19,363 bases of DNA from an uncultured Chloroflexaceae bacterium (GTDB lineage: Bacteria; Chloroflexota; Chloroflexia; Chloroflexales; Chloroflexaceae). The notes under the pieces are model-generated. The model was not told where the DNA came from. It worked only from the letters and a program-made list of their open reading frames with translations, and did not search any database. Shown piece by piece: positions 7,252 to 13,912 of this stretch; within the stretch, counting starts at the first letter, position 1; every line of letters starts with the position of its first letter. The position numbers and the translations under genes are program-made. The stretch spans positions 1 through 19,363 of the forward strand of contig CAKZQX010000764.1 of NCBI GenBank assembly GCA_937141995.1. The letters run 5' to 3'.

Positions 7252-8073
7252 ATGAAGAAAGTATTGACAATCGCCGGTTCTGACTCCGGCGGCGGCGCGG
7301 GGATACAGGCCGATCTGAAAACGTTTGCCGCGCGTGGCGTCTACGGCACCAGCGCCCTGACCGCCATCACATCGCAGAACACACTGGGGGTGCAGGGCGT
7401 GTTTACCCTGCCCGCCGAACAGGTCGCGCAGCAGATCGACGCGGTGATGAGTGATATCGGCGCGGACGCCTGGAAGACCGGCATGCTCGCCAATGCCGCC
7501 ATTATTCGGACCGTGGCCGAACGAGCGCGGCACTACGGCGTGCAACGGCTGGTGGTAGACCCGGTGATGGTGGCGAAGGGGGGCGACCCACTGCTCCAAC
7601 CGGAAGCACGCGACGCCCTGATCGCCGAACTACTGCCGCTGGCCTATGTGATCACGCCCAACCATCACGAGGCCCAGGTGTTGACCGGGCAGGAGATCCG
7701 CACCGTGGCTGATGCGCAGGCGGCGGCGGTGACGATCCATCGCATGGGTGCGCACAATGTGGTGGTCAAGGGGGGCCATCTGCCCGCAGCCGAAGATGCT
7801 GTGGATGTGTTTTATGCTGGGCAGGAGTGTGGAACGCTGCATGCGCCGCGCCACGCGACCCGTAACACCCACGGCACCGGCTGCACCTTCGCCTCGGCCA
7901 TCGCCGCCGAGCTGGCGCAGGGCTACCCCATACGGGAAGCCGTCCAGCGCGCCAAGATTTACCTGACCGCGGCCCTGCGCGCCGCCGACGCTATGCAGAT
8001 CGGGCAGGGACATGGACCGCTGAACCACTTCCTGGGGCAGACCGTCGCGCTACCGGATGCATCTGACATCTGA
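7252..8073 (+). CDS. thiD: Hydroxymethylpyrimidine / phosphomethylpyrimidine kinase
   Basis: ThiD phosphorylates HMP twice to HMP diphosphate, the pyrimidine substrate of ThiE. The 273-residue length is typical. Motifs: [14 protein letters not shown] (8-21, substrate and phosphate binding), KTGML (75-79), VVDPVM (101-106), TPNHHEA (135-141) and NTHGTGCTF (205-213) with the catalytic cysteine of the ribokinase fold. GGAG at 7239-7242 precedes the ATG. It is the last gene of the thiamine operon, separated from the next, oppositely oriented gene only by a hairpin. Confidence 0.97.
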   Translation: MKKVLTIAGSDSGGGAGIQADLKTFAARGVYGTSALTAITSQNTLGVQGVFTLPAEQVAQQIDAVMSDIGADAWKTGMLANAAIIRTVAERARHYGVQRLVVDPVMVAKGGDPLLQPEARDALIAELLPLAYVITPNHHEAQVLTGQEIRTVADAQAAAVTIHRMGAHNVVVKGGHLPAAEDAVDVFYAGQECGTLHAPRHATRNTHGTGCTFASAIAAELAQGYPIREAVQRAKIYLTAALRAADAMQIGQGHGPLNHFLGQTVALPDASDI

Positions 8074-8093
8074 CGAATAGGGAGCGGATTGCA

Positions 8094-8119
8094 TAGGGGC
8101 GAAAGAGGTTTCGCCCCTA
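8094..8119. terminator. Hairpin terminator between thiD and the convergent DUF4062 gene
   Basis: A perfect 11-bp stem (8094-8104 with 8109-8119) encloses the loop GAGG. It starts 21 bp after the thiD stop, and its left edge carries the stop codon of the minus-strand gene (8117-8119). There is no strong T-run, but the symmetric position between convergent genes suggests a shared terminator. Confidence 0.65.
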
Positions 8120-8758
8120 CTGGGACTGATTTGCTGTTCGCAGTTGTTCCACTTCAGCCAGGATCTGCGCCAGCTCCTCCTGGGCAATTCGCATGCGCTC
8201 AATCTCCACAATCATCTCCCGATGCCGGCGGACCAGCCAGGCCATGATATCGTCGGCCACCTGCTGCCCCAGCCGCACCGCGCTGTCGAAGAAGTCATAG
8301 TTCACGCCGCGGTGCGGATCGTACACTTCGCCGAGTAAGAACTCGGCCAGGCGTTGATCGCGCCGGCAGTGCTGGTCGCGCACATAGATAAAACAGGGGC
8401 GGCCCAGCTTGCGCGCGTGGCGATACTCCTGCACCGTCACCTCGCCATATTTGCGCCAGAAGAGCCCGACATAAATATCGGCAATCTCCGTTTCACGCAG
8501 TGATGTCTCGATCACGCTCTCCGGGCGCGCGCCCGCCCGGGCCTCGTGAATCCAGGCATCGATCCCCCGCTCAATCAAATTCCGGGCGACAAACTCACGC
8601 ACATCGTACAACTCAAGCATATCCGAGCTGATAAACACCTTGAGTTTATCACCAATCGGCGCAGTGGAAAAAGAGCGGGCCGTGAGTCCCTGCGACAGCC
8701 ATTCGATGCGGGCCTGAATGCCTTCCATATGCTCACTACTACCAGGCCGTTCAATCAT
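8117..8758 (-). CDS. DUF4062 domain protein with C-terminal coiled coil
   Basis: From the preferred start this is a 213-residue soluble protein. Residues 39-128 match the DUF4062 pattern: LKVFISSDMLELYDVREFV, an ARPESVIETSL segment, IADIYVGLFWRKYGEVTVQEY, then GRPCFIYVRD. This Rossmann-like, TIR-related domain often lies at the N-terminus of NTPase or signalling proteins and in some defence loci; no enzymatic activity is established. Here it stands alone, followed by an acidic-basic helix (about 178-210) likely to form a coiled coil. The ATG at 8758 has AGAGG upstream. The frame stays open to an ATG at 8980, but that part has cysteine-rich, low-conservation content and weak start sites. The true start is uncertain. 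Confidence 0.75.
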   Translation of the reverse strand: MIERPGSSEHMEGIQARIEWLSQGLTARSFSTAPIGDKLKVFISSDMLELYDVREFVARNLIERGIDAWIHEARAGARPESVIETSLRETEIADIYVGLFWRKYGEVTVQEYRHARKLGRPCFIYVRDQHCRRDQRLAEFLLGEVYDPHRGVNYDFFDSAVRLGQQVADDIMAWLVRRHREMIVEIERMRIAQEELAQILAEVEQLRTANQSQ

Positions 8759-9196
8759 GTTGCGCATCCTCTGGTCGAGCTGATAATGGGTTGCATCTGT
8801 TTGTTTCGATGGATCGGCTTCATTGTCGGCATGCAACCGGTTCATATGCTTCGTGGTATCCGCTTGCGCGCTGCACGGGCACCTACTCACGGCCATGCCG
8901 GTTATTTCTGTCGGATTGTCCGAGTGATGGAAGGGCGCAGCGCATTCATAGACAAAAGATTGTGGTAAAAAACTGTGCATTGGTTTTGATGAAAAGATGT
9001 CATAATGTATTGCGTATGATTGGCATGTGTACTACCGGCCACTGGTTCGGTATACAACGCGAAAAAGCAGCAAAACCTTCTGATAATACAACGAGAGCAT
9101 TGCCCAAAATTCGCAATACCGTTGCAGCAATTTTAAGACATTTTCAACAATTGAATTACGCTAAACCGGTCTGCGCCAGAGTGCAACAGCGCGCTG

Positions 9197-9205
9197 TGGT
9201 ATACT
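9197..9205 (+). promoter_or_regulatory. Candidate extended -10 promoter of the MBL-fold gene
   Basis: TGG followed by TATACT (9200-9205) forms an extended -10 element in an A+T-richer divergent intergenic region. No good -35 is visible. Transcription would begin near 9212, giving a leader of about 35 bases before the GTG start at 9247. Confidence 0.4.
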
Positions 9206-9246
9206 ACGGGCATTATCCTGTTGCCGGTCGTGAAAGGGAACGCGTT

Positions 9247-10251
9247 GTGCAAGTTGCTGAGAATGTGTATCAGGTTGCGCCGGATGTCTACTGCGTCCGG
9301 CTTGCGCTGCCCTTTGCGCTGAGTAGCGTTAACGGCTACCTGCTGCGCGGGGATGCCGGCTGGACTATTCTCGATACCGGTCTGCACTGGCCGGAAGGCG
9401 CTGCGGGCTGGCATGCGGCATTTGCAGCGCTGAACATCAGGCCGGCCAATATCCAGCAGATTGTGCTGACCCATTTTCACCCGGACCACTACGGTATGGC
9501 CGGCTGGTTACAGCAGTGGGGCCAGTCTGCGGGAACGGGATATACCCCACCCGTCCGGATGGCACCGCGCGAGGCCGAGTTGGCCCGGATGGTCTGGGAT
9601 CTCCCCGAAGATCAGCCGGAGCCGATGACCGCCTTCTTCCTGGCGTGGGGCGTACCGGAAGATCTCACCCTGGAGATGTCGCGGGGCGTGGCTCACCTCC
9701 GCCGGATGACGCAGCCGCATCCCACCCTTACCCATCTGGAGCCGGGGACGACGCTGCCCATCGGCAACCGCCAGTTTCTTGCTATCCAGACGCCGGGGCA
9801 TAGTGATGGACATCTGGCGTTTTATGACGCGGAGGATCGCCTGCTGCTGTGTGGCGATCATCTGCTGATGAAAATCACGCCGCACGTCGGCACCTGGCCC
9901 GAGAGTGAGCCGGACCCGCTGGGTCGCTACCTGGCCTCGCTGCGCCAACTGGCGCGTTTGGATGTGCGCCTGGCGTTGCCCGGTCATGGCGCGTTTATTC
10001 TCGATTGGCGCGGGCGGCTGGCCGAACTTGAAGCGCATCATGCCGTGCGACTGGCGCATATGCTGAAAGCGGCTGGTTCGGGTGCGACCGCATTTGAGGT
10101 CTGCGCCCGGGTATTTGACTTCAGCCGGCTGACCCCGCATGAGATCCGCTTTGCTATTGCCGAAACCATATCCCACCTGGAGTTACTGGTCTACCGGGAG
10201 CAGTTGCAACGTGACAGCAGCGGGCTTACACCGCGCTATGTGACCGTGTGA
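9247..10251 (+). CDS. Metallo-beta-lactamase fold hydrolase
   Basis: This 334-residue cytoplasmic protein has no signal peptide. It carries the dinuclear zinc site: THFHPDH at 75-81, TPGHSDGH with His185, CGDH with Asp204, and PGHG with His247. The C-terminal 80 residues look like the small helical winged domain found after LACTB2/glyoxalase-II-like MBL cores. Substrate cannot be assigned; thioester or phosphodiester hydrolysis is typical for such proteins. The start is taken as GTG at 9247, with AAAGGGA at 9233-9239. The frame is open far upstream to 8791, but that part overlaps the divergent gene and does not look coding. A DUF1269-like gene follows within 40 bp, suggesting an operon. Confidence 0.9.
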   Translation: MQVAENVYQVAPDVYCVRLALPFALSSVNGYLLRGDAGWTILDTGLHWPEGAAGWHAAFAALNIRPANIQQIVLTHFHPDHYGMAGWLQQWGQSAGTGYTPPVRMAPREAELARMVWDLPEDQPEPMTAFFLAWGVPEDLTLEMSRGVAHLRRMTQPHPTLTHLEPGTTLPIGNRQFLAIQTPGHSDGHLAFYDAEDRLLLCGDHLLMKITPHVGTWPESEPDPLGRYLASLRQLARLDVRLALPGHGAFILDWRGRLAELEAHHAVRLAHMLKAAGSGATAFEVCARVFDFSRLTPHEIRFAIAETISHLELLVYREQLQRDSSGLTPRYVTV

Positions 10252-10285
10252 GATGAGATCTGGAAATGGTGACAAGGAGAAAATA

Positions 10286-10813
10286 GTGTCTGAATCAATG
10301 CATGTAATTGTGTGTACATTTGATGCATCCGCGGCAAGTGCCGGGCAGATCCGGCATGCCCTGGAAGTCTGGGACCGGCAGACCAGCATGGTGCGCCTGA
10401 AGAATATTGCCGTCGTGCAGAAGAATGCCGACGGCCGGATTACTCTGCGCGAGAAACAGGACATTCACCGGGAGTTGAGCGATGTTGCCGGGGTGCTCAG
10501 CGGTAGTGTGGCCTGGCTGGTCTATGCCATTGCTGGCGCATTTGGCCCCGAAGCCGGCCAGATGGCGCAGTCCCAGACGCGGCAGCGGGTGGCTGATCTG
10601 CTGGGGGATACGGGCTTCCCCGACGCGGCCCTGGAGGAGATCGGCATGGCGCTCGACGCGGGTAGCTTTGCGCTGATCACCCTGGTTACGCCGGAGGAGC
10701 AGCCGCTGGTGGTCGCGGAACTGGAGCATCTGGGCGGCAAGATTACGCAGCACCTGGTCCGGCCTGCTGTGCTGGAAGACCTGGCCCGGCATGGGTCCGG
10801 CCAGAACGAATAA
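10286..10813 (+). CDS. DUF1269-like protein of unknown function
   Basis: A 175-residue protein. It opens with MHVIVCTFDASAASAGQIRH after three or four residues, and then has a VRLKNIAVVQKNADGRITLRE stretch. This matches the DUF1269 layout: a beta-strand, a helix starting after TFD, then an A-V-V-V-x-K-x-x-DG strand pair. The middle (about residues 66-88, SGSVAWLVYAIAGAFGPEAG) is a short hydrophobic, glycine-rich hairpin as in that family. Function is not known. The GTG start at 10286 is chosen because AAGGAG at 10274-10279 lies 6 bp upstream. Alternative starts are ATG 10253 (no site) and ATG 10298 (too far). Probably co-transcribed with the MBL-fold gene. Confidence 0.75.
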   Translation: MSESMHVIVCTFDASAASAGQIRHALEVWDRQTSMVRLKNIAVVQKNADGRITLREKQDIHRELSDVAGVLSGSVAWLVYAIAGAFGPEAGQMAQSQTRQRVADLLGDTGFPDAALEEIGMALDAGSFALITLVTPEEQPLVVAELEHLGGKITQHLVRPAVLEDLARHGSGQNE

Positions 10814-10817
10814 AGTC

Positions 10818-10848
10818 CCCCCTGGCGCACAACCTGAACGCCAGGGGG
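10818..10848. terminator. Hairpin between convergent DUF1269-like and kinase genes
   Basis: A perfect 10-bp stem, CCCCCTGGCG (10818-10827) with CGCCAGGGGG (10839-10848), encloses an 11-nt loop. It lies 4 bp after the DUF1269-like stop and 11 bp from the kinase stop. No long T-run is present. It is likely a bidirectional terminator. Confidence 0.65.
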
Positions 10849-10859
10849 AAGGACAACGA

Positions 10860-12785
10860 TTATGCGATCTGCCGCACGCGAATCTTCGAGTCACGGCTGG
10901 CCGAAGCCAGCGTCTGCCCGGCCGGATTGAAGGCGACGCTCATCACGCCGCTCAGATGCTCGGCAAAAGTGTGTAGCAGTGTGCCGTCTTGCACCCGCCA
11001 GAGCCGCACCGTCTTGTCTTCGCTGCCGGATGCCAGGGTGTGACCGTCGGGGTGAAACGCCACGCTATGCACAAAATTTGTATGTCCTTCCAGGGTATGC
11101 AGCAGCCGACCATCGCGCATGCGCCACATCAGAATGGAAGGACTACCGCCACCCGCGGCCAGCCACTGCCCATCGGGACTGAAGGCCACGCTCAGGACAA
11201 AGTTGGCATAGCCTTCGAGCGTACGGATCAGCAGGCCGTCGGCGACCCGCCACAGGCGAACCGCGCCATCGTAGCAGCCCGCCGCCAGCATTGACCCGTC
11301 GGGACTGAAGGCGATACTATGGACAAAGCCGGAGGTCAGGACGCTCTCCTTCGTCAGACGACCATGGCTGTCCACCCGCCAGAGACAGATCACGCCGCCC
11401 CAGCCGCCGGAAGCCAGCATTGACCCGTCGGGACTAAAGGCCACAGACTCAGCGTGTGAAGACCAGGCATCTTGTTTTGCCGCCAGGCTACCCTGGTTGA
11501 CCCACCACAGACAAATGCGCTCATCGTCACTGCCGGAAGCCAGCAATTGCCCGTCGGGGCTGAACATAGTACTGCGTACATTCCCGCTATGCTGCTCAAG
11601 CGAGTAAACCAGACTCTCATCATTCATCTGCCACAACCCGATGGTGTGGTCTTCGCCTCCCGCCGCAATGATCTGACCATCAGGACTGAAGGCAATCGTC
11701 AGCACAGGGGTGCCCGTTGAGATGGTGTGCAGTAGCGTGCCAACCGGTGGCGTGGTTGGTGGCACCGACATACTGAGTTGCGCTAGGGGCGGGCTGGTAC
11801 GGTTGCCGACGGTCGTTGCCCCGGATGTGATTGAACCATGCAGCGCCGCCGCGACAATGCCGGAGATTTGCGGCAATACAGGTGCTATGGCTGCTCCACT
11901 GCTATTACCGTTTGTTGCATGCCGATACGGCTGGCTGTCACCTTTAACGCTGCGTACCACCTCCCGCATGGCCGCCGCACTTGCGGGACGCTCGTCAATA
12001 TTCAGGGCCAGTGCGCTCTGGAGCATGCTCGTCACCGCGTCCGGGATCTGGGGGTTAAATTCACAGGCAGGACGGAGCGGATCAGCATTCTCGTTGAGCA
12101 GGGCCGCAGCGCGTGTCAGGGCATCGGGGGGACGTACACCGGTGAGCAGGTGATACAGCGTTGCCCCGAGCGCGTAGAGATCGCTGCGGGGATCGGGCTG
12201 TGACCCACGAATCTGTTCAAGCGGAGCATAGTCTGGCGTGAAACCGCCAATGTTAATGCTGCTGCCGGCGGTTACGGTTTCCATACGCGACAGTGCCCCT
12301 TTTGCCAGGCCAAAGTCCAGCAGAATAATATTGCCGCGCTCGGTTAACTTTAGATTTTGTGGCTTGATGTCCTGATGCATAATCGGCGGTGATTGTGTAT
12401 GCAAGTAGATCAGCGCATCGAGCAACTGATCTGCCCAGCGCAACCCCCAGGTCAGCACATCGTCGGCGGGGAACTTCCCACCGTTGCGATTCAGCAAACC
12501 GGCCAGGTCGTCACCGGGGATAAATTCCATCACCAGGAATTGCCCGCTCTCTTCGGCAAAATGATCACTGACCTTGGGCAGCGTGGGGTGGCGCAGGCGC
12601 GCCAGGAGTTGGGCCTCACGCTCAAAGGCCTTGCGCATATTTTTATCGGTCAATAATGTTTGCTTCAGAGCCACAGTGCAATCCAGGCGGGTATCGGTGG
12701 CTTGATAGACCGCGCCCATGCCGCCTTTGCCGATTGGACGTAGTATAAGATAGCGATTTTGTAAAAGCGTATTCGAGGCTAGCAT
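10860..12785 (-). CDS. Ser/Thr protein kinase fused to a seven-repeat WD40 propeller
   Basis: From the preferred start (ATG 12785) this is 641 residues. Residues 10-280 form a bacterial Hanks-type kinase: glycine loop GKGGMG (19-24), ATP lysine 41 (VALKQ), HQDIKPQNLKL (137-147), DFG (157-159), and an activation segment ending YAPLEQ (186-191). The catalytic Asp139 is present but the arginine of HRD is Gln138. A Ser/Pro-rich linker (281-347) has no clear membrane helix, so the protein is probably cytosolic. The C-terminal 290 residues hold seven WD40 repeats, each with a FSPDG-like turn (FHPDG and FNPAG in the last two), enough for one closed propeller. The ATG at 12842 is an alternative start 19 codons upstream. 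The target is unknown. Confidence 0.93.
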   Translation of the reverse strand: MLASNTLLQNRYLILRPIGKGGMGAVYQATDTRLDCTVALKQTLLTDKNMRKAFEREAQLLARLRHPTLPKVSDHFAEESGQFLVMEFIPGDDLAGLLNRNGGKFPADDVLTWGLRWADQLLDALIYLHTQSPPIMHQDIKPQNLKLTERGNIILLDFGLAKGALSRMETVTAGSSINIGGFTPDYAPLEQIRGSQPDPRSDLYALGATLYHLLTGVRPPDALTRAAALLNENADPLRPACEFNPQIPDAVTSMLQSALALNIDERPASAAAMREVVRSVKGDSQPYRHATNGNSSGAAIAPVLPQISGIVAAALHGSITSGATTVGNRTSPPLAQLSMSVPPTTPPVGTLLHTISTGTPVLTIAFSPDGQIIAAGGEDHTIGLWQMNDESLVYSLEQHSGNVRSTMFSPDGQLLASGSDDERICLWWVNQGSLAAKQDAWSSHAESVAFSPDGSMLASGGWGGVICLWRVDSHGRLTKESVLTSGFVHSIAFSPDGSMLAAGCYDGAVRLWRVADGLLIRTLEGYANFVLSVAFSPDGQWLAAGGGSPSILMWRMRDGRLLHTLEGHTNFVHSVAFHPDGHTLASGSEDKTVRLWRVQDGTLLHTFAEHLSGVMSVAFNPAGQTLASASRDSKIRVRQIA

Positions 12786-12908
12786 AACATTTCTCTCATC
12801 TACAACGTATTGGTTCGCCGTAACCGTATGTATGACTGTCATCTGAAGCGGTCAGTAGTATGACACAGGCTAATATCTTGCCTACTTCCGGCCTGTTCTT
12901 CGCTATTT

Positions 12909-12914
12909 ATTATA
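12909..12914 (-). promoter_or_regulatory. Candidate kinase promoter, perfect -10
   Basis: On the minus strand TGTATAAT occurs here with a perfect TATAAT, in an A+T-rich patch 124 bp upstream of the preferred kinase start. The best -35-like hexamer, TTACAT at 12935-12940, is 20 bp away, longer than optimal. Initiation would be near 12902. Confidence 0.4.
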
Positions 12915-13038
12915 CACCTTCATCATTACCAGAGATGTAACCAGCACAACTCACGCAGACCATGCTGTCGCCGGTACGGCTGCTTTTCGACTGAGCAAAC
13001 ATCCGGTTTGAACACCTTTCAGGTTCAGGCTTTTTATG

Positions 13039-13069
13039 ATAAGGACGCGCTGCTGCACGTCCGCAGCCC
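13039..13069. repeat. 31-bp palindromic dispersed repeat, copy 2
   Basis: This copy matches 132-162 except for two transitions, which change the arms of the palindrome. The stem GCTGC (13052-13056) with GCAGC (13063-13067) is kept, with a 6-nt loop. It lies in noncoding DNA upstream of the kinase. Confidence 0.7.
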
Positions 13070-13215
13070 GCCGATGCAGGAAATGCTGCGCTCTAACTCA
13101 ACGGGACGGCGCAAGCATGGCCTGCGCACTCCATAAACGTGAATGAACCAGCGGTATCTTGAGCGGGTTTGAACAGCCACCGCGCAGGTCGTGTAACCGT
13201 GAGGTGATGAATTTT

Positions 13216-13244
13216 GAAAAAACAGCCCGGATATACCATCCGGG
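13216..13244 (-). terminator. Intrinsic terminator, minus strand
   Basis: The stem CCCGGAT (13226-13232) with ATCCGGG (13238-13244) is followed on the minus strand by CTG and six T residues. Two more hairpins, TCCCGGC/GCCGGGA (13247-13264) and CCGGC/GCCGG (13265-13278), precede it. This is the best hairpin-plus-T-run in the window. Confidence 0.65.
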
Positions 13245-13344
13245 AATCCCGGCTTTCGCCGGGACCGGCTGAAGCCGGGACCTCCCGATCAGTGATGTCC
13301 GGATTAAAAATTCAACGCTTCTTACCTGGCGAGGTTATGGCCGC

Positions 13345-13388
13345 AAAAACACCGCCGCCCCAGGTGGTATACCCGGGGCGGCGGTGTT
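13345..13388 (-). terminator. 14-bp hairpin with T-run, minus strand
   Basis: A perfect 14-bp stem pairs 13348-13361 (AACACCGCCGCCCC) with 13375-13388. On the minus strand it ends in five T residues, two of them inside the stem. The 13-nt loop holds the self-complementary octamer GGTATACC (13366-13373). Confidence 0.6.
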
Positions 13389-13417
13389 GCGTCGTCTACA
13401 CTATCTTCCTTGACTGC

Positions 13418-13446
13418 ATTATAGCATGCCGGCCCTGGTCTGTAGG
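13418..13446 (-). promoter_or_regulatory. Extended -10 promoter reading into the hairpin region
   Basis: The minus strand reads TGCTATAAT (13426 down to 13418), a perfect -10 with the TGn extension. Seventeen bases upstream is CCTACA (13446-13441), a weak -35 sharing ACA with the consensus. No gene start follows, so the promoter appears to serve a noncoding transcript. Confidence 0.5.
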
Positions 13447-13482
13447 TTCAGTTTGAGTAATCGGTTAGTAACTGACCATGAA

Positions 13483-13522
13483 ACAGCACGCCTGCGTGAG
13501 CTGTCTCACGCAGGCGTGCTGT
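13483..13522 (-). terminator. 18-bp perfect hairpin after the ACIII operon
   Basis: The arms 13483-13500 (starting ACAGCACGCC) and 13505-13522 pair perfectly over 18 bp around a CTGT loop, 56 bp past the stop of the last minus-strand operon gene. Only a short T-run follows (TGTTTC). Position and stability suggest operon termination or 3'-end protection. Confidence 0.65.
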
Positions 13523-13529
13523 ACATTCG

Positions 13530-13551
13530 ACCGTTTATCAACCGTTTATCA
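13530..13551. repeat. 11-bp tandem duplication
   Basis: ACCGTTTATCA occurs twice without a gap (13530-13540, 13541-13551), between the 18-bp hairpin and the end of the last ACIII-operon gene. It could be a binding site pair or a simple slippage duplication. Confidence 0.6.
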
Positions 13552-13577
13552 ATCGGGAAGCTGCATGAATATGCAGG

Positions 13578-13907
13578 TTAACTTCCCGACGGCGCAGCGG
13601 TCGGCGTGGGCGGCTGCGGCGTTGGTATCGCCGATACCCCTTGTTCCGCAATGATGCTCATAGCCTGGTCAATTGGGATATGAACAAACCCACCCGGCTC
13701 ATCAACCCAGCCGTAGCTGCTTAAAAGTTCCTGCTCGCCGGCCTCGAGCTGTCGCCACTCGTTCAGGTTCCCCGTGCTGACGCGGGGGAGAACCGGCTCG
13801 GTGGGCAGATTACCCAGCACCAGCACAAACACGCTGAACAGGACAAAGGCAACGAGTGCCCCGGTCAACATAACGACGGCTGAGGGTCCACTTCGGCTAT
13901 TTTTCAT
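13578..13907 (-). CDS. Small one-helix protein at the end of the ACIII operon, ActG-like candidate
   Basis: A 109-residue protein with one N-terminal membrane helix (about 11-32) and a periplasmic domain. The core holds LLSSYGWVDEPGGFVHIPID followed by QAMSIIAEQGV. I recognise YGWVD-x(6)-IPI-x-x-AM as a motif of small membrane-anchored proteins found beside ACIII and cytochrome oxidase genes. The tail is Pro/Thr/Ala rich and low complexity. The gene starts 5 bp after actF, with AGGAGG about 11 bp upstream inside actF. In Chloroflexus a small accessory subunit called ActG exists; identity with it is inferred from size and position, not shown. It may instead be an assembly factor. Confidence 0.7.
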   Translation of the reverse strand: MKNSRSGPSAVVMLTGALVAFVLFSVFVLVLGNLPTEPVLPRVSTGNLNEWRQLEAGEQELLSSYGWVDEPGGFVHIPIDQAMSIIAEQGVSAIPTPQPPTPTAAPSGS

Positions 13908-13912
13908 GATGC

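Larger units (their letters stand above)
13216..13411 (-). ncRNA. Candidate structured small RNA
   Basis: On the minus strand an extended -10 (13418-13426) would start transcription near 13411. Downstream come a 14-bp hairpin ending in a T-run (13345-13388), then three GC-rich hairpins, the last followed by CTGTTTTTTC (13216-13225). No open frame with a start and ribosome site is seen between. This gives an RNA of about 70 nt if the first terminator works, or about 195 nt if it is read through. The unit is insulated from the ACIII operon by an 18-bp hairpin upstream of its promoter. I do not recognise it as a known RNA family. It could instead be only a set of stacked operon terminators. Confidence 0.4.
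12843..13577. other. 735-bp gene-free interval between the kinase and the ACIII operon
   Basis: I see no convincing protein gene on either strand. The interval holds a candidate kinase promoter (12909-12914), a palindromic repeat (13039-13069), a hairpin cluster with a minus-strand terminator (13216-13280), a second terminator-like hairpin (13348-13388), an extended -10 promoter (13418-13426), an 18-bp hairpin (13483-13522), an 11-bp tandem duplication (13530-13551) and a small 6-bp hairpin next to the last ACIII-operon stop (13561-13576). Positions 13070-13200 show nothing recognisable. Confidence 0.7.

Noticed and set aside
8759..8980. N-terminal extension of the DUF4062 protein to ATG 8980
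   Set aside because: It has no ribosome site at 8980 and no recognisable conserved content. Not excluded, but ATG 8758 is better supported.
8980..9008. TTGGTT and TAATGT with 17-bp spacing as a sigma-70 promoter
   Set aside because: Only weak matches to consensus, and it lies far from the MBL start. The extended -10 at 9197-9205 is better.
8791..9246. N-terminal extension of the MBL-fold protein
   Set aside because: It overlaps the divergent frame and looks like translated intergenic DNA. The GTG at 9247 has a good ribosome site and gives a standard MBL N-terminus.
13009..13035. Plus-strand terminator (TGA..ACCT/AGGT..TCA followed by TTTTT)
   Set aside because: The stem is short and bulged, and no plus-strand gene lies upstream.
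13214..13456. An 80-codon plus-strand open frame
   Set aside because: It runs through terminator hairpins, lacks a convincing ribosome site and resembles no family.
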